Assembly: GCA_003222895.1 (NCBI GenBank)
Contig: QHXI01000048.1
Span: forward strand, 117,312 to 181,311
Length of the DNA stretch: 64,000 nt
Reading direction: 5' to 3'
Source: Acidobacteriota bacterium
GTDB lineage: Bacteria; Acidobacteriota; Blastocatellia; Pyrinomonadales; Pyrinomonadaceae
Below, one piece after another: positions 52,634 to 63,215 of this stretch. How positions within the stretch are numbered: position 1 is the first letter of the stretch; every line of letters begins with the position of its first letter. The position numbers were made by a program, and so were the translations under genes. The notes below the pieces were generated by a model. The model ran no database searches. It worked only from the letters and a program-made list of their open reading frames with translations, and was not told the DNA's origin.

Positions 52634-52945
52634 GATACTTCCTCCAAACGATTATGAAAAGAAAATTGCCAGGGCCCTGAGGTTTTGCCCTCAGTCGTGT
52701 GCAGTCAGAAACAGTAAGCCGCAAGCTACGACCTTCTGAGGAGAGATGCGCTGACCCGTACGATTAAGTAACTTCAGGGATTGCGCGTCATGCTACACGA
52801 CCGAGGGGGAAAACGCAAAGCATAGACCGATTTACTTCGTGCTAAGAGTGAGAAGGAGGGTTGTATTGCAAAGTAGTTGAATTTGCGATGATGAGATCGC
52901 AGAATCCAATTAACTACTGGCTCTTACCGCTCACTGCTTGCTACT
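52634..52945. other. Gap between hfq and ftsZ
   Basis: No gene supported. A six-bp hairpin CTGAGG-TTTTGC-CCTCAG lies at 52677-52694 in the hfq leader. The rest is plain intergenic sequence. Confidence 0.4.
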
Positions 52946-54097
52946 TCAGTCTGCTTTCTTTCTGATAAATGTCGGCACGTCGAGGTCGTCAACGCGCTTG
53001 TGGTTTGGCGAGCCCGGAAATTCGTCCGGCGAGCGCGGCGCATAACGCGGCGCCGTGGTAATCGGCATCTGCGCGCCTGCCGCGACCGTGGCCGTGGCTG
53101 TTTCGTGACGAAATCCAGTGGCGATAACGGTAATCTTCATCGCATCGGCCATGGATTCATCAATCACGTGTCCAAAGATAATGTTCGCATCGTCATCGGC
53201 TTCTTCGCGAACGATCGACGCGGCCTCGTTGATTTCATAGAGCGTCAAATCCGGACCGCCGGTGATGTTTATGAGCACGCCGCGCGCACCTTTGATCGAA
53301 GCTTCTTCGAGCAGCGGCGATGAGATGGCTTCCTGCGTCGCTTCAATCGCGCGATTCTCTCCGCGCGCGTATCCGGTTCCCATCAGCGCCATCCCCATCC
53401 CCTGCATGATTGTCCGCACGTCGGCAAAATCGAGATTGATGAAACCCGGCACGGTGATCAAGTCGCTGATCCCCTGCACCGCCTGTCGCAGAACGTCATC
53501 GGCGGTCTTGAAAGCGTCCGTCACGGAAGCCGTTTGCGCGACCGCGCCGAACAAACGCTCGTTGGGGATCGTGATCACCGTATCGACCGACTCATGCAGC
53601 TCGCTCAGTCCGTGTTCAGCCTGCTGCAAACGACGGCGTCCTTCGAAATTGAATGGTTTGGTTACGACCGCGACGGTCAATGCGCCGAGTTCAGTCGCCA
53701 GCGAAGCCACGATCGGCGCGCCCCCAGTGCCGGTGCCTCCACCAAGACCTGTCGTCACGAAAACCATGTCCGCGCCTTCCAACACTTCGATGATTTTGTC
53801 TGTGTCTTCGAGCGCAGCCTGGCGGCCGACTTCGGGATCGGCTCCCGCACCAAGGCCTTTCGTTAGCCGGCCGCCCAGCTGAATCTTCACGGACGCGCGC
53901 GAACGCTTCAGCGCCTGCAAGTCTGTGTTCGCAACGATGAACTCGATTCCTTCGATGCCCGAATCAATCATGCGATTGACTGCATTGCCGCCACCACCGC
54001 CCACACCAATGACCTTTATGCGTGCTCCGGTAATGGGAGGCTCGTCATCTATGAAAATATTTATGCTCTTGCCGGGTTCGCGTACTTCAGGTGTCAT
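52946..54097 (-). CDS. ftsZ: Cell division protein FtsZ
   Basis: The ATG at 54097 follows GAGAGGAAAG; 383 residues. The tubulin signature [12 protein letters not shown] is near residue 115, with [12 protein letters not shown] at the N terminus. The conserved C-terminal peptide is [10 protein letters not shown], which binds FtsA. GTP-dependent assembly of the Z ring. Last gene of the cluster. Confidence 0.97.
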   Translation of the reverse strand: MTPEVREPGKSINIFIDDEPPITGARIKVIGVGGGGGNAVNRMIDSGIEGIEFIVANTDLQALKRSRASVKIQLGGRLTKGLGAGADPEVGRQAALEDTDKIIEVLEGADMVFVTTGLGGGTGTGGAPIVASLATELGALTVAVVTKPFNFEGRRRLQQAEHGLSELHESVDTVITIPNERLFGAVAQTASVTDAFKTADDVLRQAVQGISDLITVPGFINLDFADVRTIMQGMGMALMGTGYARGENRAIEATQEAISSPLLEEASIKGARGVLINITGGPDLTLYEINEAASIVREEADDDANIIFGHVIDESMADAMKITVIATGFRHETATATVAAGAQMPITTAPRYAPRSPDEFPGSPNHKRVDDLDVPTFIRKKAD

Positions 54098-54230
54098 CGT
54101 TCTTTCCTCTCTTCCGAACTTGGAAGGCTTCCACTGCCTCTTTCGTTTATTTTGGGCTGGCTGGACCACGGGCCTCTATATGTTGCGGACAATATATTGT
54201 GCCTTCGGGCGGCCAGCATACAACACTTGG

Positions 54231-55496
54231 TTACAAAATACTACTACTAAATCTGCTGCGAAACTTCGACATGAAGTGCGTTAAGCGACCACTGCCTCCA
54301 CGTTTAGTTGCGCCAGCGCGTTGCTCGAGTGCGTGCGCGCGCTGCGATACCAGTGCGAGTCCGGCAGCCGCAGCCCATGAAGGGCTCTGCACGTCTTCGA
54401 TCAGTCCGCCGAAGCGATCGCGTTCGGGATAGCCGATGCGCACCGGCGCATCGAACACTTGCTCGGCGATTTCAACCATGCCATCGAGCAGCGCGCCGCC
54501 TCCGGTTAGCACGACGCCGCTCGACAGCTGCCGATTCCAGCCGGCGTCGCGAATTTCATCGTTCACGTGCATCAGAACTTCTTCGGCGCGCGGTTGCAAA
54601 ATGTCGCAAAGAATCTGACGCGATAGTTGTCGCGGCGCGCGACCGCCGACTGAAGGAACCTCAACCATCTCGCCCCGTTCCGCATCGCTCAACGAAGCAC
54701 TCGAGGCGCAACCAACTGTGCGCTTGATACGTTCCGCTTCTGGAATCGGTGTGCGCAAGCCAAAAGCAATGTCGTTCGTGAAATGCGATCCGCCGAGCGG
54801 AAACACCGCGGTGTGCTGCACGGCGCCGCGCTGATAGACGCACAGGCCAGTCGTCTCTGCTCCTATGTCAACCAGGGCCGAGCCGTATTCTTTATCGTCC
54901 TCAGATAGCGTCGCTTCCGCCGCGGCAAGCTGCTCGAGAATCATATCCGCGACGATTAATCCCGCGCGATTTACGGCGTTTATGGCATTTTGTCGAGCCG
55001 TCACGGGACTTGTAACGATGTGCACCTTTACCGCGAGTCGCGCGCCGGTCATGCCCACCGGATCGTTGATTCCATCTTGATCGTCGACGATGAATTCCTG
55101 CGGCAGCCGGTCAACAATCTCGCGACCGGCCGGCAACTGGATAGCGCAAGCCGAATCGATCGCCCGACGAACATCTTCAGAAGTGATTTCGTGGTCGCGA
55201 CTCGCAACGGCGACGATCGCTTGTCCATTGAAGTCCATGATGTGCGAACCGGCGAGATTGATCGTGACCTCGTCGGCTTGCACGCCGCTCATGCGTTCGG
55301 CCTCTTCGACCGCCTTCTTAATAGCCTCGACAGCCGCATCGGGATTTACGATCACGCCCTTGCGAAGACCACGCGATTCCGATTCGCCAATGCCGATAAT
55401 CTGGAGCAGTCCTTCCTCGCCAGGTGAGGCAATGATGCACGTCACTTTGCTCGTCCCGATGTCGAGCCCAATCGTGTGATTTGTGCGTTTAGCCAT
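54231..55496 (-). CDS. ftsA: Cell division protein FtsA
   Basis: The ATG at 55496 gives 421 residues. Actin-fold blocks G-L-D-I-G-T-S-K-V near residue 10, [10 protein letters not shown] near 200 and [10 protein letters not shown] near 340. The end [12 protein letters not shown] is an amphipathic membrane-targeting helix. It tethers FtsZ to the membrane. Starts about 30 bases after ftsQ. Confidence 0.96.
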   Translation of the reverse strand: MAKRTNHTIGLDIGTSKVTCIIASPGEEGLLQIIGIGESESRGLRKGVIVNPDAAVEAIKKAVEEAERMSGVQADEVTINLAGSHIMDFNGQAIVAVASRDHEITSEDVRRAIDSACAIQLPAGREIVDRLPQEFIVDDQDGINDPVGMTGARLAVKVHIVTSPVTARQNAINAVNRAGLIVADMILEQLAAAEATLSEDDKEYGSALVDIGAETTGLCVYQRGAVQHTAVFPLGGSHFTNDIAFGLRTPIPEAERIKRTVGCASSASLSDAERGEMVEVPSVGGRAPRQLSRQILCDILQPRAEEVLMHVNDEIRDAGWNRQLSSGVVLTGGGALLDGMVEIAEQVFDAPVRIGYPERDRFGGLIEDVQSPSWAAAAGLALVSQRAHALEQRAGATKRGGSGRLTHFMSKFRSRFSSSIL

Positions 55497-55526
55497 CAGT
55501 TCTCTCGATCGAATCCCAATCACTCA

Positions 55527-56624
55527 TCAACGAAAGCGCAGCGCAGCGGGCTTGACCGAATTCTCTTTGGATCGATCATTCTTGCGCGGGCTGTTTGGCG
55601 CGGCATTCGCCGCCGGTTTGTCTGTCTTCGGTTTCTTCGTCGCATCTTTTCCGGCAGAGGTCGAAGTCGACGCGGACTTAGTCGGTGCACTGTCGACTTT
55701 CTTCTCAGCTTCTTCGCCATTAGACGCGGTGCTATCGCTCGCCATCTTGTTACCGGAACTGAATCCGATCGCGACGCGTCCCGTCTGAACGTCGACATAA
55801 GTTATCGATGAGCCACCCGGCGCCTGCTTATAGATATCCAGTTGATTTAGAGCGACCTTCAAACGCTCGCCCGAATCACTTGCGCCGAGTCTCACCTCGG
55901 TCTGCGAATCCTTACCGGCAAGCTGCGCGCGCACATCTCGAACATCAATCAACGTCACTTCGCTCACGCGATTAGACAGACCCTGCGCGTCCCATTCGCG
56001 CACCAGCTCCAGATATTTCTTAATGCGCTCCACGTTCTCCTTGCGCGCTTCGTCAGTTCCCTCTTCGTTCCAACCACGAACGAAGAATGCCGGCATACGA
56101 TCGTCAGGTTTCATCTCGCCGAGCATGACGCCTTCGTCGTCAACCCAAACGAAGTGACCGGCGGAGGTTCGAACCACCGCGACCGGAACGCGTTCGGAGA
56201 TCCGAACCCGCAGGCCGTCCGGCAGCACGCGACTCACGACCGCGAGACGCACGCCCGGCAAGTGACCGAGTTCGTTGCTGACGGCCGTCAAATCAGCACG
56301 CCAGACTCCGGTGCGCAGGACGGCTCGCCGTGTGATCGCCTGGATCTCTTCTGCGGAAGTGCGCGAGGTTCCGGTCACATCAACCGAATGCAACTGGAAG
56401 AGCGACGCCGACGCGGCCACCCTATACCCGACAATCAAAGTGATGAGCACGAGCACGCTGAGCACAACTTTCAAGGCTTTCGGCACGTATGCGAACAGCG
56501 CGCGCGGAGAAAAATTTGAACGACTCGCGACTGAACCGTCGCGCCGCGCGGGCCGTTGGACAAAGCCTTTTGTTTGAGCCGCCGAGCGGCGCACGCCACG
56601 TGATGGAATGACTTTTTCTTTCAT
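55527..56624 (-). CDS. ftsQ: Cell division protein FtsQ/DivIB with long C-terminal tail
   Basis: 365 residues: basic N terminus, one membrane span (V-V-L-S-V-L-V-L-I-T-L-I-V-G-Y), POTRA domain (L-H-S-V-D-V-T-G-T-S-R-T-S-A-E-E), and the beta domain ending I-T-Y-V-D-V-Q-T-G-R-V-A. The last 75 residues are a Lys/Ser/Ala/Asp tail not found in E. coli FtsQ. It bridges FtsB/FtsL and the septal synthases. Confidence 0.93.
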   Translation of the reverse strand: MKEKVIPSRGVRRSAAQTKGFVQRPARRDGSVASRSNFSPRALFAYVPKALKVVLSVLVLITLIVGYRVAASASLFQLHSVDVTGTSRTSAEEIQAITRRAVLRTGVWRADLTAVSNELGHLPGVRLAVVSRVLPDGLRVRISERVPVAVVRTSAGHFVWVDDEGVMLGEMKPDDRMPAFFVRGWNEEGTDEARKENVERIKKYLELVREWDAQGLSNRVSEVTLIDVRDVRAQLAGKDSQTEVRLGASDSGERLKVALNQLDIYKQAPGGSSITYVDVQTGRVAIGFSSGNKMASDSTASNGEEAEKKVDSAPTKSASTSTSAGKDATKKPKTDKPAANAAPNSPRKNDRSKENSVKPAALRFR

Positions 56625-56682
56625 ATCGTGTAACGCAAGTTGTTAACTTGCGATTCGGAAAACAAAAGCAACTCTACTTCAA

Positions 56683-58062
56683 CTAGTCTCGCAGCAGCGC
56701 CAACAACTGATCGCCTGCGCGATGAACTGAACCGGCGCCAAGCGTGATCACCAAATCGCCTTCGCGGACGTGCTCGCGCATAGTTTGCGGCGCACCCTCC
56801 AACGCTCCGATGTAATCCGCGTTCTTGTGTCCGTGGCTCTTAATTCTTCCGGTCAGCACCTCTGCGTTGATTCCTTCGATCGGCGTCTCGCTCGCGGCAT
56901 AGATGTCAGTTACGAACAAAACATCGGCGTTATTGAAAGCGCTCGCAAATTCATCCATCAAATCGTTCGTGCGCGAGTAGCGATGCGGCTGAAACAGGAC
57001 CACGATGCGCCGGTTCGGCGCGCCAATCCGGGCAGCGCTCAACGTCGCTTTAATCTCCGTCGGGTGATGACCGTAATCGTCAACAACCGTGACGCCTTTT
57101 TCTTCACCCTTGAATTGAAAGCGTCGATCCGCGCCGCTGAATTCCGACAGCGCGTGCGCGATCGTGTCGAACGGCACGTCCAGTTCCAGTCCAACCGCGA
57201 TCGCCGCGAGCGAGTTGTACACGTTGTGTTTGCCGGGCACACGCAGCGTCACTTTGCCGAGCACGTCCACGCCGCTCAAGACTGTAAAACTCGATCCGAA
57301 CGATTGATCGAATTGAATGTCGTGCGCTGAAATGTCCGCCTGCGCGCTCATTCCATAAGTGATGCGCCGGCGTTCGACTTTCGGAATCACGGCCTGCACG
57401 TGCGGGTCGTCGAGACAAAGCACAGCCGCGCCGTAAAACGGAACCTTGTTCACGAAATCTGTGAAACATCGCCGCACATCTTCCATGTCGTGGTAGTAGT
57501 CCATGTGCTCGCGATCAATATTCGTCACGACCGCGATCATCGGCGTGAGCATCAGAAATGATCGATCGCTCTCGTCGGCTTCCACGACCATCAACTCGCT
57601 CTTGCCCAACCGCGCGTTTGCGCGATAGGTACGCACGATGCCGCCGATTACAAATGTCGGATCGAGACCCGCAATGCCAAGCACAGTGGCGACCATCGAA
57701 GTCGTAGTCGTCTTGCCATGCGAGCCCGCGACCGCGACGGTATAGGGCTTCATGCGCATCAACTCGGCGAGCATCTCCGCGCGTGGAATTACCGGAATCA
57801 TCCGGCGCCGGGCTTCGCTGATTTCCGGATTGTCGTCGCGCACCGCCGTTGAACGAACAACGACATGCGCGTCACCAACATTCGCCGCATCATGACCTTC
57901 GGTGACTTCCACCTTTAAGTCTTCCAGGTGCGCAGTCACTTCCGACTTCTTTTGATCTGAGCCGGAGACACGAAATCCGAGGTTCGCCAACACTTCAGCG
58001 ATGCCCGACATGCCAATGCCGCCGATGCCGACGAAGTGAATGTGTTGGAATGGTCGAAACAT
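56683..58062 (-). CDS. murC: UDP-N-acetylmuramate-L-alanine ligase
   Basis: 459 residues. N-terminal Rossmann [14 protein letters not shown] loop [19 protein letters not shown], and [10 protein letters not shown] near residue 345. Adds L-Ala to UDP-MurNAc. In most genomes murB and ddl follow it; here ftsQ follows after 58 bases. Confidence 0.97.
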   Translation of the reverse strand: MFRPFQHIHFVGIGGIGMSGIAEVLANLGFRVSGSDQKKSEVTAHLEDLKVEVTEGHDAANVGDAHVVVRSTAVRDDNPEISEARRRMIPVIPRAEMLAELMRMKPYTVAVAGSHGKTTTTSMVATVLGIAGLDPTFVIGGIVRTYRANARLGKSELMVVEADESDRSFLMLTPMIAVVTNIDREHMDYYHDMEDVRRCFTDFVNKVPFYGAAVLCLDDPHVQAVIPKVERRRITYGMSAQADISAHDIQFDQSFGSSFTVLSGVDVLGKVTLRVPGKHNVYNSLAAIAVGLELDVPFDTIAHALSEFSGADRRFQFKGEEKGVTVVDDYGHHPTEIKATLSAARIGAPNRRIVVLFQPHRYSRTNDLMDEFASAFNNADVLFVTDIYAASETPIEGINAEVLTGRIKSHGHKNADYIGALEGAPQTMREHVREGDLVITLGAGSVHRAGDQLLALLRD

Positions 58063-58070
58063 AGCTACGA

Positions 58071-58216
58071 GAGGTCAGAAGTCAGAAGTCGGCAAAAACT
58101 GCGTTCGCAATCAGTTAAGGCCTGCCAGGATTTGTTTTCTAATAAAATCACTTCGGATCTCCGACTTCTGACTTCTGACCTCTGATCTCTGATCTCTGAT
58201 CTCTAACCTCTGACTC
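58071..58216. repeat. Heptamer-type repeat with 22-bp perfect inverted arms (murG-murC gap)
   Basis: 58071-58092 (built of GTCAGAA units) and 58161-58182 are perfect reverse complements with a 68-base loop. The right arm continues into three further TCTGATC heptamers up to the murG stop. Confidence 0.85.
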
Positions 58217-59270
58217 TTTCTATCAAATCAACTGTCGTCGCCGCGGCATCCTTACGCGCCAGTTTGCGACTTGCTGTTTCCATCCGAGTAATCTTTTCCG
58301 GCGCGTCAACCAAGGCTATGATCTCTTTCGCCAGCCGCTCGCCACTCAAATCACCCTGCGAAATCATGCGCGCGCCGCCTGCTTGCTGCATGGCTTCCGC
58401 GTTACGTGTCTGCTCCAGTTGGCCCGGCAGAGGGATCATGATCGCGGCCTTGCCCGCAGCCATTAATTCCGCGCTGGTCGTCGCGCCCGCGCGCGAAACG
58501 ATCAAATCATTAGCCGCAAACGCATTCATCATGTCGTCGATGTATTGGCGCACATTCGCATCGGTCCAACCATTACTCGCATAAGCATCGCGCACTTTCG
58601 CAAAATCAGCCGGCCCGGTTTGATGCGTCACCTGCAAACGCTCGCGATGCGATTCGAGAGACGGCAGCGCGGCGATCATCGCGTTGTTGATCGCGCGGGA
58701 ACCTTGCGATCCCCCGAAGAGCAGCAACGAAACCCTGGTCGCGTCGCGCTGCTTCGGTTTGATATCAAAGAACTCTCGGCGCACCGGATTGCCGGTGACA
58801 ACGCCCTTGCCCGGAAAGTACAGCAGCGCTGCTTCAAACGATAATGCCGCCATATCAACAAATCTCGCTAACCGCCGGTTGGTAAAACCGGGCACCGCGT
58901 TCAATTCGATGAGCACCGTCGGCAAACCCATTAATGACGCCGTCAAGACGACTGGTCCACTGACATATCCGCCGGCGCCTACGACCACGTCAGGCGAAAA
59001 CGATTTGATCAAGCGACGCGCCTCCAGAAAACTCTTTGGCAGGACGAGCAAACCGCGCAGCCTCTGCGTCAGCCCCATGTTTACCAGTCCCGCGCTTTCA
59101 ATGATCGAAAGTTCAAACCCTGCTTGCGGCACGAGACGATTTTCCAAGCCGCGCGCGGTGCCGACGAACCTCACCACCGATGACGGATCGCGCGCGACAA
59201 TTTCTTTCGCCACGGCGATGCCCGGATAAATGTGACCGCCGGTGCCGCCGGCAGCAATCAGCACGCGCAT
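58203..59270 (-). CDS. murG: UDP-GlcNAc:lipid I N-acetylglucosaminyltransferase
   Basis: 355 residues. N-terminal glycine loop G-G-T-G-G-H-I-Y-P-G at residues 8-17, L-L-F-G-G-S-Q-G-S-R near residue 180, and S-R-A-G-A-T-T-S-A-E-L in the UDP-binding domain. Makes lipid II at the inner membrane. Four bases separate its start from the ftsW stop; its 3' end runs into the repeat block. Confidence 0.96.
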   Translation of the reverse strand: MRVLIAAGGTGGHIYPGIAVAKEIVARDPSSVVRFVGTARGLENRLVPQAGFELSIIESAGLVNMGLTQRLRGLLVLPKSFLEARRLIKSFSPDVVVGAGGYVSGPVVLTASLMGLPTVLIELNAVPGFTNRRLARFVDMAALSFEAALLYFPGKGVVTGNPVRREFFDIKPKQRDATRVSLLLFGGSQGSRAINNAMIAALPSLESHRERLQVTHQTGPADFAKVRDAYASNGWTDANVRQYIDDMMNAFAANDLIVSRAGATTSAELMAAGKAAIMIPLPGQLEQTRNAEAMQQAGGARMISQGDLSGERLAKEIIALVDAPEKITRMETASRKLARKDAAATTVDLIERVRG

Positions 59271-59273
59271 CGT

Positions 59274-60488
59274 TCATCCGTAACGCGCCCGCGCCAGGGA
59301 CGACGCGCGTTGACGCGGCGCGCGCTTCTTTCGCGGCCGCCGTTCGTCTTGCCATTCATCTTCGTAATCCCCTTCGTCAAAGTTTGCGCGCTTACCAAGC
59401 ACCGCGTACTGCGAAATGTTCAAGAGGATCCCAACGCCCGCGAGCGTCGGCACGATCGAAGAACCTCCATACGAGATGAACGGCAGCGGAATACCTTTAG
59501 TCGGCAGCAGCGCGAGCACGACGCTCATATTCATAAGCGCCTGCGCGACGATGCTGACCACAATGCCAATGCCGAGAAACATTCCGAACCGATCCGGCGC
59601 TCGCAGCGCTGCCCGCATGCCGCGCCACAGAAAGATAGCGAAGACTAAGACGATGATTAACGCGCCGACCAATCCAAGCTCTTCGCCGACGACGGCAAAG
59701 ATAAAATCCGAATGCGCAAACGGTAGAAACAAAAGTTTCTGCTTGCCTTGGGCGAAACCGAGTCCATGCGACCCGCCTGAACCGACCGCTATCAGCGACT
59801 GCACAACCTGGTAACCAGTGCCTTGCGAATCCGCCCACGGATCGATAAACGCAGACAGCCGCTTCATGCGAAACGGCGTGAAGATCAGCATCTTGCCGAC
59901 ATACAAAAGCGCGGGCACGACCGCGTAAACAAGATGTCGCGGCCGCATCCCCGCCGCGAAACAAATCGTGAAGCAGATGATCGCCAGCATCAGCGCCGTG
60001 CCCAGGTCGGGTTCCTTCGCGACCAAGCCGGCGATAATGCCGAGCACGACGAAACATGGAAGGAACGTGCGCCAGAACGAACTTTCGTCGCCGGCGCGCT
60101 TATCCAGGAATCGCGCCAGAAACAGCACGAGCACGAGCTTCGCGATCTCTGATGGTTGAATTGAAAAGCCCTTCAGCTTGATCCAACGACGCGCGCCGTT
60201 GACAGGCGAGAAACCAAACACCGCGACGAGCAAAAGGATCGTGAGTATCAGCGATCCGTAAACAATCCAGCGTCGATTCAGATTTTGATAATCGAAGCGC
60301 ATCGCGATGAACATCGCCAGAAAGCCGATCGAAGTCCACAGCGTCTGCTTGATCATGTAGTGAAACTGGCTGTGATTCTCCTGCTGCGCGATCACCGCGG
60401 ACGCGCTGTAGACCATCACCACGCCGAACAGCGCGAGGCCGATCGTCGCTGAGAAGAGCCATTTATCGACTTGTAACTTTTGCGGCAT
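59274..60488 (-). CDS. ftsW: Lipid II polymerase/division protein FtsW
   Basis: 404 residues, 10 membrane spans. SEDS-family blocks Q-P-S-E-I-A-K-L near residue 112, K-E-P-D-L-G-T-A near residue 160, and G-I-P-L-P-F-I-S-Y-G-G-S near residue 340. Ends in a basic Arg/Lys tail. Septal glycan polymerase acting with a class B PBP, which is outside the window. Confidence 0.95.
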   Translation of the reverse strand: MPQKLQVDKWLFSATIGLALFGVVMVYSASAVIAQQENHSQFHYMIKQTLWTSIGFLAMFIAMRFDYQNLNRRWIVYGSLILTILLLVAVFGFSPVNGARRWIKLKGFSIQPSEIAKLVLVLFLARFLDKRAGDESSFWRTFLPCFVVLGIIAGLVAKEPDLGTALMLAIICFTICFAAGMRPRHLVYAVVPALLYVGKMLIFTPFRMKRLSAFIDPWADSQGTGYQVVQSLIAVGSGGSHGLGFAQGKQKLLFLPFAHSDFIFAVVGEELGLVGALIIVLVFAIFLWRGMRAALRAPDRFGMFLGIGIVVSIVAQALMNMSVVLALLPTKGIPLPFISYGGSSIVPTLAGVGILLNISQYAVLGKRANFDEGDYEDEWQDERRPRKKRAPRQRASSLARARYG

Positions 60489-60495
60489 GTAAATT

Positions 60496-60570
60496 CAGTT
60501 TCAAGTTCCAGGTTTCAAGTTTCAAGTTGATTTCGGCGAACCTGAAACCTGAAACTTCAAACTTGAAACT
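60496..60570. repeat. Heptamer-type repeat (AGTTTCA/CAGGTTT) at the murD-ftsW junction
   Basis: The left part 60496-60528 reads TTTCAAG/TTCCAGG units and the right part 60539-60570 is their imperfect reverse complement. murD's last dozen codons (L-K-F-Q-V-S-G-S-P-K-S-T) lie inside the repeat. Confidence 0.75.
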
Positions 60571-61910
60571 TCTTCTTTGAATACCCTTCCCCGATGCTCG
60601 AAGCTCTCGAACATGTCGAAGCTGGCGCACGCCGGCGCGAGCAAAACCACATCCCCAGGTTCGGCCGCCGCGAAACTCTTCGCGACTGCGTCATGCATGT
60701 CGGACGCATGTTCATAAGGTGCGGCGTCGCCTATTTCAGCTTCGATCGTTTTCGCATCTTCACCAATCAAAATCAGTTTGCGTACGCTCGACTTGATTAA
60801 ATTGGTCAGCGGGAAATACGGCGCCTGTTTTCCTCGCCCGCCGAGAATCAGCACAACTTTTCCCTGTTCGTCAGCGAACGCTTCCAGCGCTTTCGTAGTT
60901 GCATCAACACTCGTTGCTTTGGAATCGTTGATGAAGCGCACGCCTTTAACTTCGGCAACCTCTTCCAGGCGATGTTCGACAGGTCTAAATCGTCGAACTG
61001 TTTCGCGCAGCGAGTCCGGCGCAGCCCCGCAAGCAAGGCCCGCCGCGAATGCCGCCAGAACATTCTCGACGTTGTGCATCCCACGCAGATTCATTTCATC
61101 GCGAGTCATCAGCACGCGCTCGCCATCTTTCGTGCGCGAAATCAAATCGCGATTTCGCAGGAACAATCCTTCATCGAGTTCCCGCTGCACGCTGAACTCG
61201 ACGACATGCGCCCGCAAACCACTCGCCCAAGAAGAGACGATTTCATCGTCACCGTTAAGAATCGCGACGTCGCCCGGCGTTTGATTGCGAAAGACATTGT
61301 GTTTGGCCGCGGCGTAATCCATCAGCGTCTCATAGCGATCCATGTGATTCGGCGTGACGTTCAGCACCGCCGCCACCGTAGGATGAAAATCGACAATCGT
61401 TTCAAGCTGAAAGCTGGAAACCTCAACCACGTTCCAACCATCATCGCGGGACGAATCAATCATCGAGATCAGCGCGTTGCCGATGTTTCCGCCAACCTGA
61501 ACGTGTAGCCCCGCGTCTTTCAACATCTCACCAATCAAGGAAGTCGTGGTTGTCTTTCCATTCGTTCCCGTTATCGCGACAATGCGTCCGCGCAAAAATC
61601 GCGAAGCCAATTCGATCTCGCCGATCACCTCAGCGCCGCGGCGATCCGCATAACGAATCGGAATGGCTTTCGTCGGTACGCCGGGACTGACAACGACCAG
61701 ATCGATTTGATCGAGCAGCCACGACGGCGGTTCGCCTTCGATCAAACCAACACCTTCAGTTTTCAAATCGAGCGCGACTTGCGGCCACTCGCTCAGCGGC
61801 TTGCGATCATTCAGCGCCACCGTCGCGCCGCGTTGCGCGAGAAAACGCGCGCTGGCAGTTCCGCTGCGTGCCGCCCCGATGACCAGAGCTTTTCTGCCCT
61901 TAACATCCAA
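60522..61910 (-). CDS. murD: UDP-MurNAc-L-Ala:D-glutamate ligase
   Basis: 462 residues. N-terminal Rossmann V-I-G-A-A-R-S-G, ATP loop I-T-G-T-N-G-K-T-T-T near residue 115, N-V-T-P-N-H-M-D-R-Y, and F-I-N-D-S-K-A-T. The only usable start is TTG at 61910: an in-frame TGA lies two codons upstream and there is no ATG or GTG before the Rossmann motif. Both ends of the gene lie in repeat sequence. Confidence 0.94.
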   Translation of the reverse strand: MDVKGRKALVIGAARSGTASARFLAQRGATVALNDRKPLSEWPQVALDLKTEGVGLIEGEPPSWLLDQIDLVVVSPGVPTKAIPIRYADRRGAEVIGEIELASRFLRGRIVAITGTNGKTTTTSLIGEMLKDAGLHVQVGGNIGNALISMIDSSRDDGWNVVEVSSFQLETIVDFHPTVAAVLNVTPNHMDRYETLMDYAAAKHNVFRNQTPGDVAILNGDDEIVSSWASGLRAHVVEFSVQRELDEGLFLRNRDLISRTKDGERVLMTRDEMNLRGMHNVENVLAAFAAGLACGAAPDSLRETVRRFRPVEHRLEEVAEVKGVRFINDSKATSVDATTKALEAFADEQGKVVLILGGRGKQAPYFPLTNLIKSSVRKLILIGEDAKTIEAEIGDAAPYEHASDMHDAVAKSFAAAEPGDVVLLAPACASFDMFESFEHRGRVFKEEVSSLKFQVSGSPKST

Positions 61911-61989
61911 GTTTCAAGTTCCAAGTTCCAGGTTCCAGGTTCCAGGTTTGTTTCAACTTGAGACTTGAAACCTGAAACTTGAAACTTCA
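61907..61989. repeat. Heptamer-type repeat (GTTCCAG/AGTTTCA) between mraY and murD
   Basis: Five GTTCCAG/A-type heptamers on the left (61910-61947) and reverse-complement GAAACTT/CCTGAAA units on the right (61955-61989) can pair. It contains the murD TTG start and touches the mraY stop. Confidence 0.8.
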
Positions 61990-63147
61990 CCTCAGCTTCA
62001 ACGTCGACAGACTCAACAACGCAAACAGGATCGCCAGAATCACAAATCGAAACACGATCTTCGATTCTTTCCAGCCCACCATCTCAAAGTGATGATGCAA
62101 CGGCGTCATCTTAAAGACGCGCCGGCCAACGCCGCTGGTGCGCTTCGTCATCTTGAATACGGTAACTTGCACCATTACGGACAGAGCCTCCATCACGAAG
62201 ACGCCGCCAACCATTAACAAGATGAACTCTTGTTTCGTTAGCACCGCGATCGTGCCAACCGCGCCGCCGATCGCCAGACTGCCGACATCGCCCATGAAAA
62301 CTTCCGCAGGCGGCGCATTGAACCAGAGAAATCCCAGACTGGCTCCGGCCATCGCCCCGCAGAAAACGGTCAGCTCCGCCGCTTCCGGCCGATGCGTCAG
62401 ATCGAGGTAGCCGGCCCAGCGCGCGTCGCTGCTCAAATATCTGAACGCCGTCAGTGCCGTCGTTGCGATGAATGTCACGCTGATCGCCAAACCATCGAGC
62501 CCGTCCGTCAAATTCACTGCGTTCGTCGCGCCCAGCAGCACCGCGATAATCAGAACGAGATAAAGATAAGGACCGATGTAACTGACGCCGCTCGGCTCGG
62601 TAACTGCGGTCGCTTTGAAGAACGGAATGCTGACGTTCCATGAATACTTCGTCTGAAAGTATTGAGTCGAAATATACAGCGCTAGCCAGACAAGCAACGC
62701 GATGATTAGCTGAAGCAGCAGCTTCTGACGTCCGGTTAGTCCGAGGCTGCGCTGCTTCACCATCTTCAAATAATCGTCTGCGAAACCGACTGCGCCGAAT
62801 GCCAGCGTTGCGAGAATGGTCAACCAAACGTAAAGCCCGGACAGCTTCGACCACAGCAGTGTCGAGATGATCACCGATGTAATGATCAGCAAGCCACCCA
62901 TTGTCGGCGTATCGCGCTTGGCGATGTGCGCCTGCGGACCTTCTTCGCGAATCTGTTGGCCGATGTTCCATTTCTTCAGACCGTTGATTAGTGTGCGACC
63001 GAAAAACAACGACATGAGCAGCGCCGTAACTGATGCGTACGCGGTGCGAAACGTGACGTACTGAAAGACGTTCAGCGCTTTTACGAGAAACCAGTCCCGA
63101 TCTTTGAAGTGACCGTAGATCAGCTCGTAAAGGATGTAATAGATCAT
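61987..63147 (-). CDS. mraY: Phospho-MurNAc-pentapeptide transferase
   Basis: 386 residues, 10 spans. K-R-D-T-P-T-M-G-G near residue 75, F-A-D-D-Y-L-K-M near residue 120, [12 protein letters not shown], and T-P-L-H-H-H-F-E near the end, all MraY catalytic blocks (Asp pair plus His cluster). Forms lipid I. Confidence 0.97.
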   Translation of the reverse strand: MIYYILYELIYGHFKDRDWFLVKALNVFQYVTFRTAYASVTALLMSLFFGRTLINGLKKWNIGQQIREEGPQAHIAKRDTPTMGGLLIITSVIISTLLWSKLSGLYVWLTILATLAFGAVGFADDYLKMVKQRSLGLTGRQKLLLQLIIALLVWLALYISTQYFQTKYSWNVSIPFFKATAVTEPSGVSYIGPYLYLVLIIAVLLGATNAVNLTDGLDGLAISVTFIATTALTAFRYLSSDARWAGYLDLTHRPEAAELTVFCGAMAGASLGFLWFNAPPAEVFMGDVGSLAIGGAVGTIAVLTKQEFILLMVGGVFVMEALSVMVQVTVFKMTKRTSGVGRRVFKMTPLHHHFEMVGWKESKIVFRFVILAILFALLSLSTLKLR

Positions 63148-63155
63148 CGCTGGTT

Positions 63156-63212
63156 GTCAGTAGTTAGACGTCAGTTGTCAGTACGAAAGCGGTTTGCCAA
63201 CTAACTACTGAC
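63156..63212. repeat. Heptamer-type repeat with inverted arms between murF and mraY
   Basis: GTCAGTAGTTAG at 63156-63167 and CTAACTACTGAC at 63201-63212 are perfect reverse complements; GTCAGTT/GTCAGTA units lie between. Confidence 0.8.
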
Positions 63213-63215
63213 TGG

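Noticed and set aside
58071..58216. CRISPR-like repeats in the division cluster
   Set aside because: Units are seven bases, contiguous and palindromically arranged, with no spacers and no cas genes.
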